Shown here: piece by piece, positions 21,801 through 24,112 of the stretch
How the letters are laid out: each line of letters opens with the position of its first letter
Numbering within the stretch: position 1 is the stretch's first letter
Source: Sphacelaria rigidula
Taxonomy: Eukaryota; Phaeophyceae; Sphacelariales
Direction: 5' to 3'
Assembly (NCBI GenBank): GCA_964200075.2
Contig: CAXNAA020000224.1
Coordinates: 1 to 24,112 of the forward strand
Length of the DNA stretch: 24,112 nt
The notes under the pieces: generated by a model
Databases searched by the model: none
Told to the model about the DNA's origin: nothing
Seen by the model: the letters and a program-made list of their open reading frames with translations, nothing else
Position numbers and translations under genes: made by a program

Positions 21801-23385
21801 CCGATCCAGGCGGCCGCATCATTTTAATGTTGTCGGTGGTAAACCCACCTCCTACCGCCCCTTGTGATGGGTAACCTACAGCCCCGGCTATATTCCAACG
21901 TCCGTTGGAAAATGAAGACGATCCATGTGAATCATCAGGGGTGACAGTTGCCAAGCGCGCGGTTGTACTTGTATAGCTCGCGCTTCTCCGTACAGAAGAT
22001 TGCGAATACGGGTTGGGTGCCGGCAACGACTGTCGGCTGCCACCTCCACCTGATGCTATGGAGTATCTTGGTATTTCCATCCGCCCACCTGTACCGAAAG
22101 AGTAACGACAACAACATGTCTCGTATGACATGTAAACGGGTCACAGCATGAGAAAAACGTCTTCGGACAACATGAGTGTAGCTGTATCACTCTGTTTAAT
22201 GGGTGAATGAAACGATCAACGGAAGAGACTGCATACATGAAGCCACACCCGTGTGCGTCGGTCGAGCGACACGAGGATATACTTGGCTACGTCATACACA
22301 TCTTCCGACGATGTTTGATCTCATGGTCGGCAGATACCCCCGGATACAACTAACCGTTGATAATAGACCCCAATGCCGCCCCTGAGTTTCTGGAAGATAA
22401 TTCCTGCACTCAGATGAAACAAGACCAACAAGGACACGTCCGCACCAGGTTTTTCCGATTGATCCGGCGTCACAAACGGTCCATGGGACCGAAACGACTC
22501 TTTCTCAGCCATCAGACGGCAACCACTGCCGTCACCACCCCCGCGAACCTGACGCAGCTCATTCTCGTACAATTCCCTCGTGCAGTTTTTGCTGCCGTCA
22601 TTCTCCTCTCCTACACTCTGAGATCTCATCATCGTCGCATCTCCAAGTGCTTCCTTCCGGCGGGATGTATGGCTGGGCAAGCGTACGTTGGTAACGATGC
22701 TTCTACCACCATTTGATGTCGCTCCACGTTTCCCCCGCCGCCTGTCCCTGACCTCAACACCAGCCTCATACGCTGTTCGCGCGGGAAACTCGCGGTTACG
22801 CACTATCATCATATCGTCGTAAACTCCGCATTCGGCCAACTCTTTCTGTATATTCCTCGAACGCTCGTCGCTCTCGGCGCCGTTTTTCTTTGGAGAGCCA
22901 GCACCGTCATCACCATCTCTCCCGTATGCAGAGTCATCGGAATCGTCCCCGAAATCCATATCCATTCGCAATTGCGGTCTCACCAACCTTCTCTCAGATC
23001 TCAGGAGCCTGGATGTGGTAGCATCTCGATCTGCAGCTCCGCTATTGGTCACTGCCGTGTCTTTTCTGCCCTTCATAGCGGATGACTTCTTTCCAAGCTG
23101 GCTGGGGAGCATGTTGTAGTCGCTGCGCGTCTTGGTGTCTGCGTTGCCCGCGGAGATGTGGGTAAATGTATTGGTTCCACCACCAGGACTCTTCTGGGGT
23201 GTCGTAACGGCTTGGGGTGGTAAAGTAGACTGCAGACTAGCAGAATATCCGTCGGAAGGGTCTAAAGGTAGACTCAAGGATATTCCCGACGATGTCACTC
23301 CATACTGTCCTTCGCCGCTAATTTCCTCGTCAACACCCTTGTATGAGAAGCGTAAAGTCCGTCTGGAACGGCCGTACGCTAGCAT
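739..23385 (-). CDS. HFM1: HFM1/MER3-type meiotic DNA helicase, 23-exon gene model
   Basis: Spliced minus-strand gene, about 1,298 residues, in the size range of known HFM1/MER3 proteins. Family role: an ATP-dependent 3'-5' helicase that stabilises recombination intermediates for class I (ZMM) meiotic crossovers in the nucleus. Motifs seen in order: Q-motif FNSIQ (about 429-433), Walker A APTGCGKT (451-458), Ia SPTKAL (486-490), TTPEKWD, DEVH (562-565), SAT (607-609), PTLIFC (682-687), HNSGL (745-749), TTTLAMGVNLPA (772-783), QMMGRAGRPGYD (810-821), then winged-helix, Sec63 and helix-hairpin-helix blocks. A single helicase cassette followed by one Sec63 domain fits MER3. Brr2/ASCC3 carry two cassettes, and Ski2/Mtr4 have an arch domain. 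All 22 joins keep phase. Weakest parts: exons 1-2, exon 8, the end of exon 9, and exons 20-23. Start chosen because ATG at 23385 is preceded two codons upstream by an in-frame TGA. Confidence 0.85.
813..1294 (-). other. HFM1: Proposed intron 22
   Basis: Minus-strand intron from GTGAGT to CAG. It contains a 13-base G run on the plus strand (1238-1250). A Cys/His-containing frame near 960-1050 was considered and not accepted. Nothing else recognised. Confidence 0.4.
1295..1491 (-). CDS. HFM1: HFM1 exon 22: probable Sec63 beta-sandwich (residues 1209-1274)
   Basis: Long open minus-strand frame reading YIEAPDAAYAPTGMPWQRQD, TNFQLLVYYDPPTERIERQK and GSVHGDGVISVRG. F-Q-L-L-V-x-x-D-x-x-x-E-x-I resembles the strand pair (F/Y-x-L-L-V-x-D) in Sec63 beta-sandwiches. 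The donor CGTG|GTGAGT is near-perfect. The acceptor GGAGACAG|C fits exon 21 in phase but implies a 47-nt intron; the open frame runs further upstream, so the 5' edge is uncertain. Confidence 0.6.
1539..1659 (-). CDS. HFM1: HFM1 exon 21: possible Sec63 beta-sandwich start (residues 1169-1208)
   Basis: Phase from exon 20 selects the frame LNQHLRSKDGRLPGNRANTG then ERNYTIDVLLYQAHVPIHD. The Y-T-I-D-V-L-L strand resembles the first beta strands of Sec63 Ig-like domains, but similarity is weak. The acceptor CTTTGTACCAG|CC is good; the donor is GACAG|GTGCGT. A second frame is open right across and also looks protein-like, so the choice depends on phase alone. Confidence 0.5.
1895..1990 (-). CDS. HFM1: HFM1 exon 20: Sec63 continuation (residues 1137-1168)
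   Basis: Encodes GVKHAALHLLSRALTASVSR then AEDENGRDQLQA. It follows N-R-x-H-P-Y-G where the family has G-x-x-(I/V)-K-x-x-x-x-x-L-P-x-Y. Acceptor ATCCAGCAG|GT fits the phase-1 end of exon 19. The donor GGCGA|GTTCAA is poor, so the 3' boundary is uncertain; reading on, the frame closes at a TGA about eight codons later. Confidence 0.6.
1991..2752 (-). other. HFM1: Intron 19
   Basis: GTGAGT...CAG intron between the helix-hairpin-helix exon and exon 20. It holds only shadow open frames; no repeat or nested gene recognised. Confidence 0.65.
2753..2900 (-). CDS. HFM1: HFM1 exon 19: helix-hairpin-helix of Sec63 (residues 1088-1136)
   Basis: Encodes LGQLRQLPGVGDQMCVRLGA, SQIITLLDVAKVSPAKVDT and NRKHPYGH. 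L-P-G-V-G is a DNA-binding hairpin motif, and N-R-x-H-P-Y-G is the typical Sec63 string (N-R-H-P-P-F-G in animals as I recall). The acceptor GATCTCTCAG|TTG has a good pyrimidine tract. The donor CACG|GTGAGT is near-perfect, phase 1. Confidence 0.93.
2901..4576 (-). other. HFM1: Intron 18
   Basis: 1.68 kb intron. It contains a G run (3320-3332), C runs (4001-4008 and 4010-4022) and a TGTG-rich patch near 3908-3932. Open frames here have no recognisable family and no consistent splice support. Confidence 0.75.
4577..4789 (-). CDS. HFM1: HFM1 exon 18: Sec63 domain (residues 1017-1087)
   Basis: 71 codons, phase 0 on both sides. It reads ALALMQAALGGLQIEDWTMR, then LEVAARILGCCAESLA and SSLRLMRSVRLKMWMDTE. 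The Q-A-x-L-G-x-x-x-I-x-D-W/F start and the L-x-x-x-x-x-K-M-W end match HFM1 Sec63. An inserted GRGGGLGC loop sits in the middle. The acceptor is TAATTGCAG|GCA; the donor is ACAGAG|GTACAC. Confidence 0.93.
4790..6148 (-). other. HFM1: Intron 17
   Basis: 1.36 kb intron holding an AT-rich trinucleotide/hexanucleotide microsatellite at its 3' end (gene orientation). No nested gene recognised; the longer frames at 5162-5611 lack any motif. Confidence 0.8.
4894..5068. repeat. ATT/GATTAT microsatellite
   Basis: AT-rich run: GATTAT hexamers (about 4898-4950) pass into TTATT/ATTATC trinucleotides and then ACT/TAT repeats. Degenerate, without a fixed unit throughout. It lies inside intron 17; its translation (Tyr/Asp-rich) is not a gene. 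Confidence 0.9.
6149..6290 (-). CDS. HFM1: HFM1 exon 17: Sec63 helical part (residues 969-1016)
   Basis: Encodes DILQLCAGCDELSAPVRRNE, KRLLNELNMKVRFPPP and KKAIIRTPADK. This is the block with C-x-E-x, R-x-N-E-K-x-x-L-N-x-L-N and R-F-P expected before the second Sec63 helix bundle. The acceptor lies at the end of a CTG/TTG triplet run. The donor GACAAG|GTGAGA is strong and phase 0. Confidence 0.94.
6291..6317 (-). repeat. CTG/TTG triplet run forming the exon 17 acceptor tract
   Basis: Minus-strand CTG/TTG triplets end directly in the CAG acceptor of exon 17, so a trinucleotide repeat supplies the polypyrimidine tract. Confidence 0.8.
6291..7568 (-). other. HFM1: Intron 16
   Basis: 1.28 kb intron. 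Its acceptor tract is a CTG/TTG triplet run. It includes a 51-base exon-like segment (7380-7430) with good splice sites that the family alignment does not need. Confidence 0.85.
7569..7711 (-). CDS. HFM1: HFM1 exon 16: winged-helix to Sec63 (residues 922-968)
   Basis: Encodes LREAEVIAMDEDEFGSSPTP, CGVLFSRFMVRFESMRALMT and VRESHGT. The spacing from exon 15 CLAGLKQ to MDEDEF equals that in animal HFM1 as I recall it. P-T-x-x-G-x-x-x-x-x-F-x-x-x-F-E-S-M is the family pattern. The acceptor is GCGACAG|TTG. The donor ACCAA|GTGAGA leaves a Lys codon completed by exon 17, and the next in-frame codon without splicing is TGA. Confidence 0.93.
7712..8829 (-). other. HFM1: Intron 15
   Basis: 1.12 kb intron. 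Two exon-like segments (8595-8649 and one starting at 8188) have plausible sites but are excluded because exons 15 and 16 join with exact family spacing. Nothing else recognised. Confidence 0.85.
8830..8947 (-). CDS. HFM1: HFM1 exon 15: winged-helix (residues 882-921)
   Basis: Encodes STFYYIRCKRNPAFYGLPSG then LTEAGLYGHVQSMCLAGLKQ. The S-T-x-x-Y-I-R-x-x-x-N-P-x-x-Y-G-x-x-S-G-L pattern is diagnostic for HFM1. The acceptor is a good pyrimidine tract ending CGGTGCAG|C; the donor is AAGCAG|GTGTGC, phase 0. Confidence 0.94.
8948..9460 (-). other. HFM1: Intron 14
   Basis: Intron between exons 14 and 15; a C run near 9301-9309 is the only notable feature. Confidence 0.85.
9461..9516 (-). CDS. HFM1: HFM1 exon 14: short winged-helix exon (residues 864-881)
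   Basis: 56 bases: VCQGETIHDVGDAIEWIK plus a split Ser codon. The T-I-x-D-V-x-D-A-I-E-W-I core matches the family segment between L-N-x-E and S-T-x-x-Y-I-R. The acceptor GGGATAG|GTA has an in-frame TAG just before it, which forces a splice. The donor is AAAAAG|GTGCGC. The exact acceptor could be a few codons downstream; the core of the exon is secure. Confidence 0.86.
9517..10165 (-). other. HFM1: Intron 13
   Basis: Intron between exons 13 and 14. Contains a short TATACC/GTATAC-rich stretch near 9825-9895. No gene recognised. Confidence 0.85.
10166..10258 (-). CDS. HFM1: HFM1 exon 13: start of winged-helix region (residues 833-863)
   Basis: 31 codons, phase 0 on both sides: ANKRSLERLSAGQEAVESSL then RARLLEALNSE. 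The pattern V-E-S-S-L-x-x-x-L-x-E-x-L-N-x-E directly follows motif VI in HFM1 and Brr2. The acceptor is TGTAATTCAG|GCG; the donor is GAG|GTGGTG. Confidence 0.9.
10259..10771 (-). other. HFM1: Intron 12
   Basis: Intron between motif VI and the winged-helix exon. Open frames are present on both strands but none shows a recognisable motif. Confidence 0.85.
10772..10853 (-). CDS. HFM1: HFM1 exon 12: motif VI (residues 805-832)
   Basis: Encodes RSAILQMMGRAGRPGYDSAG then VAVVMTSQ. Q810, R814 and R817 of QMMGRAGRP form motif VI, the arginine-finger region that couples ATP hydrolysis to unwinding. The acceptor is CCCGAAG|G and the donor CTCAG|GTGACC is phase 0. Confidence 0.95.
10854..11688 (-). other. 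HFM1: Intron 11
   Basis: Intron separating motifs V and VI. Holds a C run near 11006-11013 and nothing else that I can support. Confidence 0.88.
11689..11808 (-). CDS. HFM1: HFM1 exon 11: motif V (residues 765-804)
   Basis: Encodes AVLVATTTLAMGVNLPARLV followed by IIKGTNHYRGAKGYQELP. T772 to A783 is motif V and is almost invariant in HFM1/Brr2 helicases. The acceptor CCGTCACAG|C completes a Ser codon split with exon 10. The donor CCAAG|GTCAGT splits an Arg codon shared with exon 12. Confidence 0.95.
11809..12557 (-). other. HFM1: Intron 10
   Basis: Intron between the HNSGL exon and motif V. Nothing recognised inside it. Confidence 0.87.
12558..12708 (-). CDS. HFM1: HFM1 exon 10: HNSGL region (residues 715-764)
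   Basis: Encodes KVMKEYLEKAAADAEDPQLG and VAVHNSGLSPRDRGLVERAF. The block H-N-S-G-L-x-x-x-D-R-x-x-V-E-x-A-F corresponds to the conserved HHAGL region of Ski2-like helicases. Here the second His and the Ala are replaced by Asn and Ser. The acceptor TTCCCGAG|CG is chosen to match exon 9 in phase; GCGAAG|GTT three codons in is an alternative. The donor is GGGAG|GTGGGT, phase 2 out. Confidence 0.88.
13425..14060. repeat. Dispersed ATCCCAGATGGAT-type repeat, block A (inverted halves)
   Basis: Degenerate units of about 20-35 bases. The left half (to about 13660) carries the ATCCATCTGGGAT orientation, for example 13585-13597. The right half (from about 13740) carries ATCCCAGATGGAT, for example 13926-13938. 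GGATATCC-like palindromes are interspersed. The flip makes a long imperfect inverted repeat inside intron 9. Confidence 0.8.
15035..15120. repeat. Dispersed ATCCCAGATGGAT-type repeat, block B
   Basis: Short block in the forward orientation, with CATCCCAGATGA at 15069-15080 and related ACATCCTAGGTGAATG just after. Same family as block A. Confidence 0.7.
15425..15860. repeat. Dispersed ATCCCAGATGGAT-type repeat, block C (inverted halves)
   Basis: Left part (to about 15660) in the TCATCTGAGAT/GGGATGT orientation. Right part (from 15715) in the forward orientation, for example ATATCCCAGATGA at 15726-15738 and GATCCCAGGTGGGCG near 15810. Again arranged as an imperfect inverted repeat. Confidence 0.75.
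16342..16519 (-). CDS. HFM1: HFM1 exon 9: motif IV (residues 656-714)
   Basis: Starts TVPLLKLVIYSS and contains RYSAGKPTLIFCGSKKDTGT (motif IV region) and LAGELANQ, the start of the second RecA domain. Acceptor GATTTAG|ACG follows a good branch-like GCTAAT and lies only 94 bp from exon 8. The 3' end is uncertain. I chose CAGGCAC|GTTCAT (phase 1), which agrees with exon 10. Slightly later donors such as GAGT|GTACGG are alternatives and would lengthen the exon by about 40 bases. Confidence 0.78.
16614..16667 (-). CDS. HFM1: HFM1 exon 8: short linker exon (residues 638-655), tentative
   Basis: 18 codons, CASTPIHKYDPFAEEKSC. It lies between CATTCAG|TGT and a perfect donor TGC|GTAAGT, phase 0 on both sides. 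It falls where the family has a variable N-x-F-x-F-x-x-x-L segment between R-P-V-x-L and motif IV. Support is the strong donor, phase agreement and position; sequence similarity is weak. If it is skipped, exon 7 still joins exon 9 in frame. Confidence 0.55.
17610..17830. repeat. Dispersed ATCCCAGATGGAT-type repeat, block D
   Basis: Both orientations are present: AAATCCATCTGGG near 17716 and CATCCCAGATGG at 17765-17776, with TATCAATATCC and GATATC palindromes. Located in intron 7, the only intron besides intron 9 where I find this family. Confidence 0.78.
18218..18583. repeat. Tandem direct duplication, unit about 188 bp
   Basis: Copy 1 (18218-18405) and copy 2 (18406 to about 18583) both begin GTTCAGTAAACTGGGCTGAA and run in register through CTCAATTATACGTGCATATG. 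They differ by scattered substitutions, and copy 1 has about 10 extra bases near 18242. The second copy ends about 70 bp from exon 7. Confidence 0.92.
18652..18792 (-). CDS. HFM1: HFM1 exon 7: motif III SAT (residues 591-637)
   Basis: 47 codons, phase 0 on both sides. It contains MRLLALSATLPNAADIGEFI and FRFGPEYRPVPLQ. S607-A608-T609 is motif III. The P-N-A-x-D-I and F-x-P-x-x-R-P-V-x-L strings are the usual link to the second RecA domain. The acceptor is GGCAAG|GTG and the donor is TTGCAG|GTGACG. Confidence 0.92.
19056..19169 (-). CDS. HFM1: HFM1 exon 6: motif II DEVH (residues 553-590)
   Basis: 38 codons, phase 0 on both sides: VGTVALVLIDEVHTIGEERG followed by ATLEVILTRMKAIARSSE. D562-E563-V564-H565 is the Walker B/DExH box that binds Mg-ATP. 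The E-R-G-x-T-L-E-V-x-x-x-R-M-K tail is typical of this helicase group. The acceptor is TATTTAAAG|GTT; the donor GAG|GTATGT is strong. Confidence 0.94.
19170..19473 (-). other. HFM1: Intron 5
   Basis: Short intron between the TTPEKWD and DEVH exons; nothing recognised inside it. Confidence 0.88.
19474..19665 (-). CDS. HFM1: HFM1 exon 5: motifs Ia/Ib (residues 489-552)
   Basis: 64 codons, phase 0 on both sides. It starts ALCQQTLEDWNTKFSPLGVR, which continues motif Ia (SPTK|ALC) from exon 4. It then reads LAELTSDST and ANIIVTTPEKWDSVTRRWKE. The TTPEKWDS-TR-W string is a hallmark of HFM1/Brr2-type helicases. The acceptor is ATGTACAG|GCT. The donor TTTCTG|GTGTGT is not ideal but is the only one that leads in frame to exon 6. 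Confidence 0.93.
19666..20538 (-). other. HFM1: Intron 4
   Basis: 0.87 kb intron that splits motif Ia. On the plus strand, several stop-interrupted protein-like frames lie at about 19831-20390; they may be chance or a decayed insertion. No family recognised. Confidence 0.85.
20539..20631 (-). CDS. HFM1: HFM1 exon 4: end of Walker A to motif Ia (residues 458-488)
   Basis: Exactly 31 codons, phase 0 on both sides. It begins TVMLEMAVVRLL, which completes the P-loop GK-T and corresponds to the usual T-V-x-F-E-L-A helix. It ends KIIYISPTK, the first half of motif Ia. The acceptor is TTTCCGTAG|ACT and the donor AAG|GTAAGC is near consensus. The opposite strand is also open here and looks protein-like, but it is the shadow of this exon. 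Confidence 0.92.
20632..21010 (-). other. HFM1: Intron 3, splits Walker A
   Basis: Intron placed exactly between the Lys and Thr codons of the P-loop. Nothing recognised inside it. Confidence 0.88.
21011..21116 (-). CDS. HFM1: HFM1 exon 3: Q-motif and Walker A (residues 422-457)
   Basis: Encodes IWGFETFNSIQSALHPTVAK, then NVVISAPTGCGK. F429-N430-S431-I432-Q433 is the Q-motif region. A451 to K457 is the ATP-binding P-loop, whose final Thr is the first codon of exon 4. The acceptor is CCCACAG|G and the donor is CAAG|GTATGG, phase 0 out. This is one of the clearest family signatures in the window. Confidence 0.92.
21117..21763 (-). other. HFM1: Intron 2
   Basis: Intron between the Ser/Gly-rich linker and the Q-motif exon. 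No supported gene or repeat inside it. Confidence 0.65.
21764..22088 (-). CDS. HFM1: HFM1 exon 2: Ser/Gly-rich linker (residues 314-421)
   Basis: Open minus-strand segment reading from GRMEIPRYSIASGGGGSR to RPPGSVNVRDVYSLELS. It is Ser/Thr/Gly/Pro-rich, with no recognised domain. Acceptor: TCTTTCGGTACAG|GT (incoming phase 1). Donor: GAGCAG|GTTAGT (outgoing phase 2). Both neighbouring joins are phase-compatible, and exon 2 leads straight into the Q-motif exon. Probably part of the disordered region before the helicase core. Confidence 0.6.
22089..22445 (-). other. HFM1: Intron 1
   Basis: Proposed intron between the two N-terminal exons. The donor is weak (GTGCGG) and the acceptor is good (TTTCGGTACAG). 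Confidence 0.55.
22446..23385 (-). CDS. HFM1: HFM1 exon 1: N-terminal low-complexity tail (residues 1-313)
   Basis: The longest open stretch in the window: 313 codons plus one base, starting MLAYGRSRRTLRFSYKG. It is rich in Ser, Gly, Asp, Arg and Lys, with an acidic patch MDFGDDSDDSAYGRDGDD and basic stretches such as RDRRRGKRG. It looks disordered and I recognise no domain; poorly conserved N-terminal tails are normal in HFM1. An in-frame TGA (23389-23391) sits just upstream of the ATG. The proposed donor is CCTG|GTGCGG, which gives phase 1 and matches the acceptor of exon 2. The donor is weak, and GAC|GTGTCC a few bases further on is an alternative. The link to the helicase rests on strand, position and phase, not on homology. 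Confidence 0.62.
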
Positions 23386-24058
23386 GGATCAGGTGCGCGA
23401 GTACCTGTGGTCCATCCAGAACGGCGAGAGTCGGCGCGAATAAATGTTAGTCGTAAGGATTGACAATTGAAAAATGGCATTCTGCGTCATATCAGCCCAA
23501 CAGGATTTGCACTAGAAGACGAATAGGGCCAGTGAAGTGCCGACCCCCAATGTGTTAATTGATTGCGAATAGCTGAATCTAGCCATGCCGTGCGTTCGGC
23601 GTTGATGCACGTACTCCCCACCCGATCCTCTGCCTTGAACTGACCCATGAGAGTCATTTTTCATATATTACTTCGCTTCTGCCTGTAATGGTGGTGTCTG
23701 TGTCTGCTGTGGTGGGAATATTCAGAATGTATACATGCGTGTGCTCTTGTGCGAGTGTTTATTTGCACATCCGTTGCCAGCGAAGGGGGACTTGCGCAGC
23801 GAATGATGGTGTCATGCACGTTTGGCACCACACTGCCAGCGTGGATCGGTTCGGAGGAAAGGTAGCGCAGTGCCACGTCGTAGCTGAAATGCCATCCTGC
23901 TATCAGGATGCGTCAAGCCCATGGATAGTTTACATCGCCGCAATCACATAGTTCGGTCGGGATAATCTGAGGCTCACAAAAAATTATTCATACAAGCCGG
24001 TGCCCATAATGCCAGCTGCGCAGCTGCCAAGCAAACGACCTGTGACGGTTTAAGAGAC
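23386..24058. other. 5' flank of the helicase gene
   Basis: Upstream of the proposed start codon, so it should hold the promoter and 5' leader. No TATA box or other element stands out. A short plus-strand frame ends at 23443 (VREYLWSIQNGESRRE then stop) and looks protein-like, but it lacks splice support. Confidence 0.4.
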
Positions 24059-24112
24059 AACCAACTAGACTACTGACAAGTCAGCGCTGACTTGTCAGTA
24101 GTCTAGTTGGTT
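24059..24112. repeat. Perfect 27-bp-arm inverted repeat at the window end
   Basis: Left arm 24059-24085 and right arm 24086-24112 are exact reverse complements with no spacer, and the second arm ends at the last base of the window. This could be a true palindrome or a fold-back at a contig end. Confidence 0.97.

Overview
The window is eukaryotic nuclear DNA carrying essentially one gene, on the minus strand: a large, intron-rich homologue of the meiotic DNA helicase HFM1/MER3 (Ski2-like superfamily 2). I pieced it together by eye from short conserved blocks, GT...AG splice sites and reading-frame phase. The model has 23 coding exons from an ATG at 23385 down to a TGA at 739. It totals 3,897 coding bases (about 1,298 residues) inside about 22.6 kb, so only about 17% of the span is coding. 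Every exon-exon join in the model is phase-compatible. Exons 3 to 7 and 10 to 19 are strongly supported by helicase or Sec63 motifs. Exons 1 and 2 (N-terminal tail), 8, the 3' end of exon 9 and the last four exons are progressively less certain.

Layout, in gene order (right to left). Positions 24059-24112 are a perfect inverted repeat that ends exactly at the window edge. Positions 23386-24058 are the 5' flank. Exons 1-2 (23385-21764) encode a low-complexity, charged and Ser/Gly-rich N-terminal tail. Exons 3-7 (21116-18652) encode the first RecA-like domain: Q-motif, Walker A, Ia, Ib, DEVH and SAT. Exons 8-12 (16667-10772) encode the second RecA-like domain: motifs IV, V and VI. Exons 13-16 (10258-7569) encode the winged-helix and start of the Sec63 region. 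Exons 17-19 (6290-2753) encode the Sec63 helical and helix-hairpin-helix parts. Exons 20-23 (1990-739) encode a probable Sec63 beta-sandwich and the C-terminus. Positions 1-738 are the 3' flank.

The introns (47 bp to 3.6 kb) hold homopolymer G/C runs, an ATT/GATTAT-type microsatellite, a tandem 188-bp duplication, and a dispersed degenerate repeat built on ATCCCAGATGGAT and its reverse complement. That repeat fills large parts of introns 7 and 9. No RNA genes, prokaryotic-style genes or CRISPR arrays were seen.

Organism: very short exons, long introns, near-balanced base composition and frequent poly-G runs would suit a multicellular stramenopile alga (for example a brown alga). This is an inference, not something the sequence proves. 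The helicase is expected to act in meiotic crossover formation (ZMM pathway), so the locus is best read as a single meiosis gene with repeat-expanded introns.
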